Shown here: positions 9,531 through 18,425 of the stretch, piece by piece
Numbering within the stretch: position 1 is the first letter of the stretch
Layout of the letters: each line of letters starts with the position of its first letter
Source: EX4572-165 sp964581795
GTDB taxonomy: Archaea > Thermoplasmatota > E2 > DHVEG-1
Assembly (NCBI GenBank): GCA_964581795.1
Contig: CAZOPW010000010.1
Span: 1-42,043 of the forward strand
Length of the DNA: 42,043 nt
Direction: 5' to 3'
Notes under the pieces: model-generated
Database searches by the model: none
What the model was told of the DNA's origin: nothing
Seen by the model: only the letters and a program-made list of their open reading frames with translations
Program-made: the position numbers and the translations under genes

Positions 9531-9540
9531 ATTTTATAAG
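9531..9540 (-). promoter_or_regulatory. TATA box for the FG-GAP gene (near-leaderless transcript)
   Basis: On the minus strand CTTATAAAAT lies 27-36 nt before the ATG at 9504. Archaeal TATA boxes sit about 25-30 nt before the transcription start, so the predicted leader is only a few nucleotides long. No Shine-Dalgarno sequence is visible at this start. Confidence 0.6.
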
Positions 9541-9755
9541 TAGGGGATATGTTATAAAAACTTCGGAGACTCTCAGATTTGAAGGAGCTCTCCTGAATTC
9601 TCAATAAATATAATAATTTAACAATATAATTTACTAATTGGATTTTTTGTTTGTTTTGTTACAAAAGTATATTATTTTAGAAAAAATAAATAATATTTAC
9701 ATAACATTTATATAAATGAAGGGTATTATGTTTATTTTGATAAAAAAAATTGGAT

Positions 9756-9760
9756 GGAGG
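9756..9760 (+). promoter_or_regulatory. Shine-Dalgarno GGAGG deciding the start at 9765
   Basis: GGAGG is followed by 4 nt and ATG at 9765. An upstream in-frame TTG at 9750 would place this motif inside the coding region, so the ATG is the better start. A TATA-like ATTTATATAAAT lies further upstream near 9706-9717, so this gene probably has a real 5' leader, unlike its divergent neighbour. Confidence 0.65.
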
Positions 9761-9764
9761 CAAT

Positions 9765-11387
9765 ATGACTTTAAAAAAAGCACCAATTATAACCACTTTG
9801 ATATTCATAAGTATGATTCTTACATCTTTATCTAGTTTTATTTGGATTCAACCCATTCAAGCAAACGAAACAATCCCCTCATTTCAAGAAGAAATATTTG
9901 ATAGTCCAGGAATTTCTCCTACTGGACTTGCATGGCAAAATGGAACGAATGCTTGGTTATGGAATGCTGATGATGACGAACAAAAGATATTTAGAATTGT
10001 TCCAGAAGATGGAAATGTAGTAGATAGCTTCGATAGCCCAGGTCCTTCACCAAAAGGACTCACCTGGGATGGACAATTTCTATACAATGTCGATGATGTT
10101 CATAACATGGTGTATAAAATCGATGTTGTAAATGAATCGTATACTGAAAGTTTTTCCTTAAATACGAACGGATCAACTGGAATTACGTGGGATGGATCAT
10201 ATTTTTGGATAGCAAATGCAGAAAAAAATACAATAAATAAAATTAATCATACAACAGGTGATGTAATCCTGAGTTATCAAAGTCCAGGAGATGAACCAAC
10301 CGGGCTTGCTTGGGATGGAACATATCTATGGAATGCCGATTTCAAAGATGATAATTATTACATGATTGATCCTGCAGATGGAGACATTGTTTTTATAAAA
10401 AATGCAGCAGCTTATGGACCATGGGGTCTCACATGGCAAGATCATTATTTATGGAATGCTGATGATTTGAATAATGAGATTTATAAAATAAATATAAGTT
10501 TTGGAGAAAACCTACCGCCACAAGCCAATTTTACATGGACTCCACTGTATCCAGAACCCAATGAATGGGTGTACTTTAATGCATCTTCAAGTATAGATCC
10601 TGAAGGAAATATTACTAGATATTGTTGGGATTTAGATAATGATGGAGAATTTGATGTAATCAATAACATTCCTACACACCCGGAAAAATGGGAAACCCCT
10701 GGATCTTTCAAAATTCGATTAGTCGTTATTGACAATAAAAGCTTCAGAGATAGTATCACAAAACTGATCACCATTCAAGAAACATTTCCACCAACTGTTA
10801 CTATTAACAATCCAATGGAAGGAGCTATAGTAAATCAGACTGTTTTCATAAATGGCTCGGCTCATGATCCAGATGGAACCATTCAAAAAGTAGAGATCTT
10901 AATTGGAGATTGGAAAAATTGGACTCAAGTCAATGGGAAAACTTCTTGGACGTATTACTGGCATACGTTTCAACGTGAAGAAGATGGAGACTATCAAATC
11001 AAAGTCAGAAGTTATAACGGTGTTTCATACTCAAGAATTGAAACAGTGAATGTAACATTAAACAATTATTATCCTCGATTATCAACAAAATATATTGGTG
11101 GATTAGGCGATCTCGCAGTTGAAATTAAAAATACTGGTGATGAAGATGCAGTTAACGTCCATTGTTCAATTGATGTCTTCGGAGGATTCTTTGGTTTAAT
11201 AAAAGCAGATACTGAAATGACAATTCCATTGTTGAAAACAGGTGAAAAAGAAACCGTTTACGTAGACGAACCCCTTATTGGATTAGGACCAATTGATATT
11301 GATGTGATAATTACTGCTGATAATCTAAAACAACCAATTGAAAAATCACAGAATGCATTTGTCTTTGGTATCTTTGTCTTCGTATAA
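9765..11387 (+). CDS. Exported beta-propeller-PKD-Ig protein with type A C-terminal module
   Basis: This 540-aa protein has a signal peptide at residues 1-33. About five or six propeller-like repeats (about 40-245) follow, each with the rhythm SPG..P.GL.WDG..LWNAD......I..I, resembling streptogramin-lyase/NHL/SMP-30-type repeats. Then come a PKD domain (about 251-340, RYCWDLDNDGEFD), an Ig-like domain (about 342-433, IVNQTVFINGSAHDPDG) and the type A module (about 435-540; GGLGDLAVEIKNTG, FGGFFG, LIGLGPIDI, end FGIFVFV). No catalytic residues stand out, so it is most likely a cell-surface binding or structural protein. Convergent genes do not constrain its 3' end. Confidence 0.85.
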   Translation: MTLKKAPIITTLIFISMILTSLSSFIWIQPIQANETIPSFQEEIFDSPGISPTGLAWQNGTNAWLWNADDDEQKIFRIVPEDGNVVDSFDSPGPSPKGLTWDGQFLYNVDDVHNMVYKIDVVNESYTESFSLNTNGSTGITWDGSYFWIANAEKNTINKINHTTGDVILSYQSPGDEPTGLAWDGTYLWNADFKDDNYYMIDPADGDIVFIKNAAAYGPWGLTWQDHYLWNADDLNNEIYKINISFGENLPPQANFTWTPLYPEPNEWVYFNASSSIDPEGNITRYCWDLDNDGEFDVINNIPTHPEKWETPGSFKIRLVVIDNKSFRDSITKLITIQETFPPTVTINNPMEGAIVNQTVFINGSAHDPDGTIQKVEILIGDWKNWTQVNGKTSWTYYWHTFQREEDGDYQIKVRSYNGVSYSRIETVNVTLNNYYPRLSTKYIGGLGDLAVEIKNTGDEDAVNVHCSIDVFGGFFGLIKADTEMTIPLLKTGEKETVYVDEPLIGLGPIDIDVIITADNLKQPIEKSQNAFVFGIFVFV

Positions 11388-11513
11388 TCATTCAGATTAA
11401 ACGGTTCATTACCACGTTTCACATTTATCTCTCTAGTAATATGATATGTTTATAAACATAAATAAAAATAATATGGTAAGAAATTATAAATATAATTCAA
11501 TAGTTACTTTCTA

Positions 11514-11523
11514 GTGGGCAATT
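11514..11523 (+). promoter_or_regulatory. GGGGCA-type leader motif before 11524 (variant GTGGGCAATT)
   Basis: GTGGGCAATT directly abuts the ATG at 11524. Similar G-rich CA-containing motifs precede the starts at 16429, 20564, 36528 (minus) and 40394. It is not a standard GGAGG. A TATA-like AAATTATAAATATAA lies about 30-45 nt upstream. Confidence 0.45.
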
Positions 11524-12342
11524 ATGCAAACAATCAAAATGATGGCCGTATTATTCACCTTGGTGCTTTTAACACTCTCTTTTATTCCACAGAGTTATGG
11601 TTATTGCTTTTCAGAAAATGATATTCCAATAAATTTGAATGGTGAATTTGGTTCCCCAACGTTTGGAGAATTATCTTATGAACCACACTCATATAATTTT
11701 ACAGATCTTTATCCTGAAACTATTGCTAACACCACATTTGAGATTTGGAATTCAGGATGTTGCAGTCTAGTATATGACTTAATTGAAGATTGCCCATGGG
11801 TTACTATTCATCCTACTCATGGAGTATCTAGTGGATCATTTGATCACCATGTTATCAACGTCACAATCAACACAACTGATCTTGATTTCGGATTCCATCA
11901 ATGTGATATCATTATTGATACTAGTGATACAACAGGTATTTTCAAAGTTTACGTCAATGTTATTGCATATCCTAATCATACACCAAATAACCCCATACTA
12001 ATCGGTCCAGATCGAAGTGAACCAAATGAAAACGTTGTTTTTGAAGCAAAAGCAACTGACCCAGATGATGATTTTCTTTTTTATCAATGGAATTTCAATG
12101 AAGAAAACATAACAGAATGGATGGGTCCTTACGAATCAAATGATGTCTGTTATATTGAATACACATGGGAGGATCAAGGAAATTATTTAGTGAAGGTGAG
12201 AGTGAAAGATGAACATGGCAATATGACTGACTGGACACAACATGTCATCCAAGTACCCTATGTTCGATCACCTTTTTCATTTTGGCAAGCTTTAATTCAT
12301 TTCTTTTTCAAAATAGGAACTATATTTCCTTTCATTTTATAA
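11524..12342 (+). CDS. Exported BACON-like/PKD-like protein with type C tail
   Basis: This 272-aa protein has a signal peptide (residues 1-26). A beta-sandwich follows (about 45-155) whose pattern CPWVTIHPTHG..SG...H..NVTINTTDL..G....DI.I.T resembles BACON-type domains, often found in carbohydrate-binding or protease-associated surface proteins. A PKD-like Ig domain (about 160-246) carries the DPDDD..FYQWNF and WMGPYES motifs seen in neighbours. The protein ends in a very hydrophobic, aromatic tail (FSFWQALIHFFF), grouped with the type C tails at 4590, 32973 and 36691. No enzyme motif was found. A structural or binding role is inferred. Confidence 0.78.
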   Translation: MQTIKMMAVLFTLVLLTLSFIPQSYGYCFSENDIPINLNGEFGSPTFGELSYEPHSYNFTDLYPETIANTTFEIWNSGCCSLVYDLIEDCPWVTIHPTHGVSSGSFDHHVINVTINTTDLDFGFHQCDIIIDTSDTTGIFKVYVNVIAYPNHTPNNPILIGPDRSEPNENVVFEAKATDPDDDFLFYQWNFNEENITEWMGPYESNDVCYIEYTWEDQGNYLVKVRVKDEHGNMTDWTQHVIQVPYVRSPFSFWQALIHFFFKIGTIFPFIL

Positions 12343-12402
12343 CAATAATCTGCAACGTATGTTTCATGTAAATATAGGATCACATTTTATTATAGCAAAC
12401 AA

Positions 12403-12409
12403 TTTATAG
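12403..12409 (+). promoter_or_regulatory. TATA box for the rhodanese-PKD gene (leaderless start)
   Basis: TTTATAG is centred 27 nt before the ATG at 12433. This puts the predicted transcription start at or next to the start codon, and no Shine-Dalgarno is present. Confidence 0.5.
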
Positions 12410-12432
12410 AATAAATAGTATAACATTAAAGC

Positions 12433-13515
12433 ATGAAAATAACATATGTGAAATTAATCTCATTAGTCTTATCAAGCCTTTTCATTATCAGTTTTTTTTC
12501 TTCAGTCAATGCAACCCCACAATCCACATCTTCAACTAGTATCATTGATATCAATGTTGACGAAGCATGGAATCTCGTAAATGATACAAGTAATGGTATA
12601 CAAATCCCAATCGACGTACGAACAGATCCAGAATGGGCTTTATCTCATATTGACACGCCTCACCCGGAACACGCCCGCCATCACTGCAGTTGCGCATGGG
12701 GAAATGAAACAATCCTTCAAGAATTCATTGATACATATACTGGTCAAGAAATTATTTTATATTGTAAATCCGGAACCCGGAGTTTACAAGCAGCTCTTAC
12801 TCTTAGTTCCAATGATTTCGATGGAATCATTTACAATATGGCTGGAGGAATCACCGCATGGGAAGCAAATGGATATCCTACCATTAGCAATCGTGCTCCA
12901 GCAAATCCAACTCTGAATGGTCCAACAATTGGTGAAAAAAACCAACCCATTCAATTCACTTTTTCAACTTCAGATTTAGATAACGATAGTGTCTATTATT
13001 ACATTGACTGGGATGATGGAGAGAAAACAATTTACGAAAATAAACATGATGCAAATGAAGAAGTACTCTTCACTCATACTTGGTCATCACCAGGGATATA
13101 TACAGTTAAAGCCAAAACACGAGATCAGTATTTTGCAGAGAGCAACTGGACCAAGCATCAAATAAGTATATCTTACACCAATCTCACTATTTCAGAGGTG
13201 AAGTCAGGTATTGGATCGATTATTGTTGACATTGAAAACACGGGTGCTTTCACTGCAACAAATATATCCACATTGATTCAAGTAGAAGGAGGACTCTTTT
13301 CAAATATACAAATAAATCATTCTTGTATGGGTTGTAGTAATTGTAGTTCATCACTAAATCCGGGAGAACACAAAACTGAAAGTTCAAGAGAAGCAGGCTT
13401 TATTTTTGGATTTGGATCAATAAATATAAATGTTACAGTGAATGCAGCAAATGCAAAAAAGATTAACGTTGAAAAAACAGGAATTGTCATTGGACCATTG
13501 ATCATAATAGTCTAA
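12433..13515 (+). CDS. Exported rhodanese-domain protein fused to PKD and type A C-terminal module
   Basis: This 360-aa protein has a signal peptide (residues 1-27). A rhodanese (sulfurtransferase) domain spans about 38-150: IDVRTDPEWALSHI at the front, the active-site loop CKSGTRS with Cys111, and the closing AGGITAWEANGYP. An unusual His/Cys cluster (HHCSCAW, near 83-88) sits between the IDVR motif and the active site. A PKD domain covers about 152-248 (IDWDDG) and a type A C-terminal module about 250-360. This copy of the module carries an insertion rich in cysteine (CMGCSNC). Rhodaneses move sulfane sulfur. An exported one could act on extracellular sulfur compounds or on disulfide/persulfide chemistry of surface proteins (inference). 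Confidence 0.87.
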   Translation: MKITYVKLISLVLSSLFIISFFSSVNATPQSTSSTSIIDINVDEAWNLVNDTSNGIQIPIDVRTDPEWALSHIDTPHPEHARHHCSCAWGNETILQEFIDTYTGQEIILYCKSGTRSLQAALTLSSNDFDGIIYNMAGGITAWEANGYPTISNRAPANPTLNGPTIGEKNQPIQFTFSTSDLDNDSVYYYIDWDDGEKTIYENKHDANEEVLFTHTWSSPGIYTVKAKTRDQYFAESNWTKHQISISYTNLTISEVKSGIGSIIVDIENTGAFTATNISTLIQVEGGLFSNIQINHSCMGCSNCSSSLNPGEHKTESSREAGFIFGFGSININVTVNAANAKKINVEKTGIVIGPLIIIV

Positions 13516-13639
13516 CATACCAGCATATTATTTTAAAAAAATTATTCCTTAATACGTTCAAATAGATTATTTGATAAAAGGTAATTTTAAATAATACAAC
13601 AAAATTAAGTAAATTAGAAAAAAAGGTGTGAAGTTAACA

Positions 13640-14152
13640 GTGAAAACTATAATTCTTCTCAGTGTGTTAGCTGGGGTTAGCATATGTATTCTTTGCTTCA
13701 TGGGTTGTACTATGCCAAGTGAAGAACAACAAAACCCAGTGGAAGTTACAACATATAATATCACTACGCAATGGTCAACAGGATGTCATTGTGATAACAC
13801 ATATGAAGAATTCATTAAACCAGGATTTTACCAAAAAGTACCCCTTTGGGAAGGACCAATCTATAATATAACAGGTACTATCCAAAACAAGGCAACATAT
13901 GAAATTTCACAAGTAACGATTATTATAAATCTGTATGATGAAGAAAATCAATATCTCTGCAATACTTCTGATTTAAACCGAACCATTACCATTCATAATC
14001 TTTCAGTAAAGCAAAAGAAAAATTTTTCAGTTGAGCTCTTTCCAAATGATTGTGCAATCTACTTACAAAAAGATATTTCTGAACTCGAAGTTTACGATTT
14101 CTTTCAATCATTTCGAACTATTGATTTTAAATTGAATTATAAAAAAATGTAA
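13640..14152 (+). CDS. Small lipoprotein, FxLYD-like domain
   Basis: The frame opens at GTG 13628, with a second GTG at 13640. AGGTGTGA at 13624-13631 makes a reasonable Shine-Dalgarno for the second, which I use; the first cannot be excluded. The ~170-aa product has a hydrophobic N-terminus ending in the lipobox FMGC and is therefore probably lipid-anchored. The rest shows a CHC pair, then a beta-sandwich pattern of the FxLYD kind (NITGTIQNKATYEISQV, then INLYDEENQYL, then NLSVKQKKNFSVEL). FxLYD domains are small extracytoplasmic domains without an enzymatic role. It lies between the rhodanese and the first caspase-fold-like gene, but co-transcription is not evident. Confidence 0.7.
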   Translation: MKTIILLSVLAGVSICILCFMGCTMPSEEQQNPVEVTTYNITTQWSTGCHCDNTYEEFIKPGFYQKVPLWEGPIYNITGTIQNKATYEISQVTIIINLYDEENQYLCNTSDLNRTITIHNLSVKQKKNFSVELFPNDCAIYLQKDISELEVYDFFQSFRTIDFKLNYKKM

Positions 14153-14263
14153 TAAAATCAATAGATAAAATACTAAACAATCACATTTTTTGTTCGTTTC
14201 GCTATAGTAATTTTCATTTCAAGACACAAATATTTATATTTATTTGAACATATATCCATTATT

Positions 14264-14271
14264 GAGGAGGT
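14264..14271 (+). promoter_or_regulatory. Strong Shine-Dalgarno GAGGAGGT for the GTG start at 14279
   Basis: GAGGAGGT is followed by 7 nt and GTG at 14279. It is the strongest ribosome-binding site in the window and supports a GTG start for the first caspase-fold-like paralog. A TATA-like AAATATTTATATTTAT lies around 14228-14243. Confidence 0.65.
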
Positions 14272-14278
14272 TCATACA

Positions 14279-16252
14279 GTGAACAACCAATCATTTCATC
14301 TTAAGTTATTTTTTGGATTAGGGTTCATAGTACTGATTAGTAGCATAGTATTAGGAATTGTATCAGCTACATCACAAAACCATGATATTTTAGATGATTT
14401 TGACCAAAAAATCCTGGTCGCAGAATATAGTGTAGATAATAATCACGTCTCTTATTACCACCACATGATCAATGGAATCCTAGTGAAACAGGATTATCTT
14501 CAAGTAACATGTAATAAAAAAACTGGTAAGGTAGAAGAGGTTGAAAAACATTGGACGCCCATTGATGTTTCTACATTATATACTCCTAAAGAATTAGTAA
14601 CTTTACCCGTGGAAAAAGAAAACGTGTTATGGATGCAGCCTGTGATGTTTGCTAAAAGAAATGATCTTTCATATTTTTATCAGATTTATGAACCAAAAGA
14701 ATTTCCATTACGCTGCTGGGAAATTCGATTGAATACGGGAGAAACCATTCTTGTTGATGAAACTGGTGAACAAATTGGAAAAGGAGTACCGGCCCCAAGT
14801 GATCGGAAAGGGTTTTCTTTATCAGGCTACTGTCAAGATAGCAGCCCTGATTGCTGGATAGCATGGAGGCAAAATGCTAATAATTGGTATGCAAAATGGA
14901 CACAAGAAACCAAAAGTATCTCTCTTCCAACACCGTCCACGATCTCCTCATATATTAGTGATCCAGCATACCACTTGTTTTATGAACTTGCTCATGGAGC
15001 ATCAACTTATTTTCAAGCTGATAGTCCCGGGAGCTACTATTATGCTTCTGATGTCGAAGATGCCATGACAGATAGAGAAAAAATGACGTTTTCATTCATT
15101 GGAAGTTGCGAAGGAATGACAGATACCGGACCAGGAACATTTTCTCATGAATTTCGAAAAGGATCATTTGAAGAAACTGCAACGATTGGTTATTCAGGAA
15201 TGGGAAGTTGCCCTGGATGGAGCGTATCCTTAGAATGGCAAGATTACATGTTTTATGTGATGAATAACGGTTATCCTATAAAGGAAGCATTTGACCTAGC
15301 ATGTCTTGAATATCCAACAATAGCAGATTGTGTCGTGTTTGTTGGAGATACAGACATGATGATTTTTGAATCTGAAGATGACGACGATGATGACGACATT
15401 GGAATTCCGCCGAATATATTTGTAAGCTATCCACCTAATAACCAGTATGTTGGTGGAATTGTGAATATTACTGGGTCAGCAGATGATTTAGATGGAAGCA
15501 TCGATCATATTTTTTTACAAATTGATGATGGTGACTGGATTGAAGTCGATGCAGAACCAGTGTGGGAGTATGCTTGGAATACGACAACCGTAGATGATGG
15601 AAAACATTTGATTACCGCTGTTGCCGTTGATGATACTGGATTGTCTTCAGGATGCAGATATGTGCATGTGAATGTTTGGAATAGAGCATACGATATCTCA
15701 ATAGATTGTCCAACAGAAGCATATGTCAGTGAACAAATTCATTTTAAACCAATCATTACTGGTGGTAACTATTACCCTTATTGGATTAACTGGGATTTTG
15801 GTGATGGATCAGAAAGTGATGAATTTGAACCCCTCTATCAGTATCAGACTGCTGGAGAATATCAAGTAATCCTTACTCTTGTTGATGCATTAAATCGAAC
15901 AGTTACAGCCTCAAAATCAATTCATATAATAGAAGCAGATGAAGATCCTCCCTTTATTAAGATCATCCAACCGGAGAATGGAATTTATGTGAACAATAAG
16001 AAAATTATTGATTTCCCGATGACCATTCTTTTTGGTGAAACGGATTGCACGTTTAATGTAACGGATGAGAAAAGTGGAATACAACAGATACAAATCCATC
16101 TTAATGGCGATTTAATTGTATCTACAAATCAATCACCATATACTTGGACGTGGGATGTGCCCTGTTTTGGAATTAATATCATAGAAATAACAGCGATTGA
16201 TACAATGAATAATGAACAAATGATAACAAAAACCATATGGAAATTCTTTTAA
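14279..16252 (+). CDS. Exported putative clan CD (caspase-fold) peptidase, paralog 1
   Basis: This 657-aa protein has a signal peptide (1-31). A propeptide-like domain spans about 45-167, with a PepSY/FTP-like rhythm (YYHHMINGILVKQDYLQVT, then WEIRLNTGETILVDETG). A putative catalytic domain follows at about 178-363. Its layout matches clan CD: a hydrophobic strand then His239-Gly (FYELAHG), a hydrophobic strand then Cys277 (FSFIGSC), a late FVGD motif where C25/C11 enzymes have GDPSL, and an upstream helix with EAFDLACLEY. After a seven-Asp run (367-373) come an Ig domain, a PKD domain (WDFGDG) and the type B C-terminal module ending IWKFF. The peptidase assignment is inference from motif spacing. 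Residues 63-167 are DNA-identical to the paralog at 18426. Confidence 0.75.
   Translation: MNNQSFHLKLFFGLGFIVLISSIVLGIVSATSQNHDILDDFDQKILVAEYSVDNNHVSYYHHMINGILVKQDYLQVTCNKKTGKVEEVEKHWTPIDVSTLYTPKELVTLPVEKENVLWMQPVMFAKRNDLSYFYQIYEPKEFPLRCWEIRLNTGETILVDETGEQIGKGVPAPSDRKGFSLSGYCQDSSPDCWIAWRQNANNWYAKWTQETKSISLPTPSTISSYISDPAYHLFYELAHGASTYFQADSPGSYYYASDVEDAMTDREKMTFSFIGSCEGMTDTGPGTFSHEFRKGSFEETATIGYSGMGSCPGWSVSLEWQDYMFYVMNNGYPIKEAFDLACLEYPTIADCVVFVGDTDMMIFESEDDDDDDDIGIPPNIFVSYPPNNQYVGGIVNITGSADDLDGSIDHIFLQIDDGDWIEVDAEPVWEYAWNTTTVDDGKHLITAVAVDDTGLSSGCRYVHVNVWNRAYDISIDCPTEAYVSEQIHFKPIITGGNYYPYWINWDFGDGSESDEFEPLYQYQTAGEYQVILTLVDALNRTVTASKSIHIIEADEDPPFIKIIQPENGIYVNNKKIIDFPMTILFGETDCTFNVTDEKSGIQQIQIHLNGDLIVSTNQSPYTWTWDVPCFGINIIEITAIDTMNNEQMITKTIWKFF
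14465..14780 (+). repeat. 316-bp block identical to 18612-18927 (copy 1)
   Basis: By direct comparison the stretch from ATGATCAATGG to CAAATTGGAA matches the second copy base for base with no indels. Just outside the block the two genes diverge at once in both DNA and protein. The block encodes the propeptide-like domain. Confidence 0.93.
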
Positions 16253-16415
16253 CATGAAACTCAAAACAACTTTTTTCGATTACACTCATCCAAAAAAGGA
16301 GAAAACTGGCTATTAATTGAAAAATACCTTTGAAAAATAACACTAAACTCAAGTATTTTATTTACGAAAATTTAAAATATCTTGATTATCTTTATTATAA
16401 ATTGAAGAATTCATT

Positions 16416-16428
16416 GGGGGCATCAATT
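16416..16428 (+). promoter_or_regulatory. GGGGCA-type leader motif deciding the start at 16429
   Basis: GGGGGCATCAATT abuts ATG 16429. The frame is open upstream to a TTG at 16330, but the 33 extra residues would precede a normal signal peptide. The shared leader motif therefore favours 16429. A TATA-like ATTATAAATT lies at 16394-16403. Confidence 0.5.
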
Positions 16429-18318
16429 ATGAACCTTAAAAAAATAAGTATTTTCATTGCATTCCTATTTATTGTTGGGAGTGTTTCTGCAGGTGGATCA
16501 CACGCTTTTGTCATCATTGAACAACAACCAGATCAATGCTCAATATTACTTCATCAACAATCGTTTAATGATGATTCTGAGGATTTAACTGGTTTAATTA
16601 TCCAAGTGAAAGAATCAATGGTCCTTGGTTATATTGCATCCCTCGTTGGTTTTGGTCCTAGAGTAACCGGGTCTAATGCTTGTGAGGATGCGGGCAATTA
16701 TATTGCATCAACGATGTCAGGTATGGGACTTGAAGTTGAAATGTTACCTTGGAATAATGGGGGTTATCAAGGATTCAATGTGGAAGCAACCTTAGAAGGT
16801 GAGGATGAATCTAGTGATGAAATCTATATTGTCTGTGCTCATTACGATTCTGTTTCAGGAAGTCCTGGAGCTGATGATAATGCAGCTGGAACAGCAGCTG
16901 TAATGGCATGTGCAAATGTGATGAGCAAATATTCCTTTTCACACACCGTACGATTCGTTGCATTCTCAGGTGAAGAACAGGGCTTACTTGGTAGTGATTA
17001 TTATGCAGATAATTGTGCTGCTCAAAATGATAATATCATTGAAGTACTCAATGCTGATATGATTGGGTATACAAAAAGTGATATCGGAAAAGAAAATGTG
17101 AAAGTATTAGGATCTGGTGCAATTTCATCACAAGCACAAATGATAGGAATAGAATATGATGATCTCATTGGATTAGAAGTGAACTCTGGATCTGCATCTG
17201 GAAACAGCGATCACTGGCCATTCATACAAAATGGGTATGATGCAGCAATGTTTCATGAATATGATTTCAATGATTATTATCATTCACCACAAGACACTAT
17301 TGATAAAATGGATATGGATTACGATATGCGAGTCACCAGAATGATGTTAGGTACTCTTGCATCTTTTGCAGAATTTATTCCTCCATCACAAGGAGGAAGC
17401 GGATTTTTACCACTTGTTGTTGATGTGGAATACCCCGTTCGAGATCAAGTCGTAAATGGTACCGTTCTTATATCTGGAACCGCCCATCATCCAGAAAGTG
17501 ATGGAATGCTAGAAAATGTTGGCATTCAAATCGATGATCTCGGTTGGGATATGGCAGAAGGTACTGTAGAATGGGAGTACGTGTGGGATACTACTGAGAT
17601 CTCTGATGGTCCTCACACGATACAAGCAATTAGTTCTGATGGTTCTTTACAATCTGGAACCGTTACAATACCGGTAACAGTGAACAATCACAATGAAGCT
17701 CCAATTACTCCAGTTATCATTGAAGCACCAACATCAGGATACACAGAAGAAACATATACATTCACAGTACAATCTTCAGATCCTGATAATGATAAAATCC
17801 GCTATGGGTTTGATTGGAATAATGATAACACAATTGATGGATGGACTCCAATGCACTCATCTGGAGAACCTGTTAGTGTATCTCAAAGTTGGCCTTATGG
17901 ATCCGCTGGAACCTATGACATTCGAGTAATCGCTGAGGATTCACTTGGCGAACAAAGTCAATTCTCTCAACCAACTCAGATTATTATAGAAAAATCAGAT
18001 ATCACACCTCCCACTATTAACATCGAGCAACCTGAAGATAAAATATATTTCAATGGCAAATCAATCATTGGTTTTTTCAGCCCAATTATTTTTGGACCAA
18101 TTGACATAACCATTTCCGCAAGTGATTCAGAATCATCTATTGACACTGTTCATATCTACATAAATGAGGTCAAGGAACATACTTTTACCAGTGATCAAGA
18201 TGAATACACTTGGACATGGGATGTATCAGGATTTGGACGATATACCATTCGATCCGAAGCAATCGATGTGGAAGGAAATATCAACTCAGTTGAACAATCT
18301 GTATTCAAAATACGGTAA
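16429..18318 (+). CDS. Exported M28-family zinc aminopeptidase with Ig, PKD and type B module
   Basis: This 629-aa protein has a signal peptide (1-21) and an M28 catalytic domain (about 55-318). The two-zinc site is visible: His138 (AHYDS), Asp149/150 (GADDNAAG), Glu182/Glu183 (SGEEQGLLGS, base plus ligand), Asp210 (NADMIGY) and His285 (YYHSPQDT). All expected ligands are present, so it is likely active, releasing amino acids from peptides outside the cell. An Ig domain (about 325-420), a PKD-like domain (about 423-520, FDWNND) and the type B module (about 523-629, IIFGPIDITI, end VFKIR) follow. It sits between the two caspase-fold-like paralogs. This suggests insertion into, or a tandem duplication around, a peptidase cluster. 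The three gaps are 176, 107 and 167 nt. Confidence 0.92.
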   Translation: MNLKKISIFIAFLFIVGSVSAGGSHAFVIIEQQPDQCSILLHQQSFNDDSEDLTGLIIQVKESMVLGYIASLVGFGPRVTGSNACEDAGNYIASTMSGMGLEVEMLPWNNGGYQGFNVEATLEGEDESSDEIYIVCAHYDSVSGSPGADDNAAGTAAVMACANVMSKYSFSHTVRFVAFSGEEQGLLGSDYYADNCAAQNDNIIEVLNADMIGYTKSDIGKENVKVLGSGAISSQAQMIGIEYDDLIGLEVNSGSASGNSDHWPFIQNGYDAAMFHEYDFNDYYHSPQDTIDKMDMDYDMRVTRMMLGTLASFAEFIPPSQGGSGFLPLVVDVEYPVRDQVVNGTVLISGTAHHPESDGMLENVGIQIDDLGWDMAEGTVEWEYVWDTTEISDGPHTIQAISSDGSLQSGTVTIPVTVNNHNEAPITPVIIEAPTSGYTEETYTFTVQSSDPDNDKIRYGFDWNNDNTIDGWTPMHSSGEPVSVSQSWPYGSAGTYDIRVIAEDSLGEQSQFSQPTQIIIEKSDITPPTINIEQPEDKIYFNGKSIIGFFSPIIFGPIDITISASDSESSIDTVHIYINEVKEHTFTSDQDEYTWTWDVSGFGRYTIRSEAIDVEGNINSVEQSVFKIR

Positions 18319-18375
18319 CCAAAACAACTTTCATTTGATTCATTTAGCATACTATAAGAATACTCTATGAATAAC

Positions 18376-18394
18376 TCAACTAATAGTTAGTTGA
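18376..18394. repeat. 8-bp perfect inverted repeat next to the TATA box of paralog 2
   Basis: TCAACTAA (18376-18383), a 3-nt TAG centre and TTAGTTGA (18387-18394) form a near-continuous dyad. A TATA-like TTAAATAAAA begins at 18397, so the dyad covers the BRE position. It could be an operator, or a hairpin ending the M28 transcript 58 nt after its stop. Confidence 0.6.
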
Positions 18395-18396
18395 AG

Positions 18397-18406
18397 TTAA
18401 ATAAAA
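18397..18406 (+). promoter_or_regulatory. TATA-like box for paralog 2 at 18426
   Basis: TTAAATAAAA is centred about 25 nt before ATG 18426, consistent with a leaderless mRNA. No Shine-Dalgarno is seen. Paralog 1 differs: it has a leader and a strong GAGGAGGT. Confidence 0.45.
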
Positions 18407-18425
18407 AAATATTGTCGATGATAGA

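Noticed and set aside
9561..9600. Short dyad around AGGAGCTCTCCT in the divergent intergenic region
   Set aside because: The stem is only 5 bp with a 2-nt centre and lies far from both predicted TATA boxes. There is too little to call an operator.
10618..10680. Dockerin-like calcium repeat (DNDGEFD)
   Set aside because: The single acidic loop lies inside a PKD domain strand and has no paired F-hand repeat. It is a normal PKD WDLDNDG variant.
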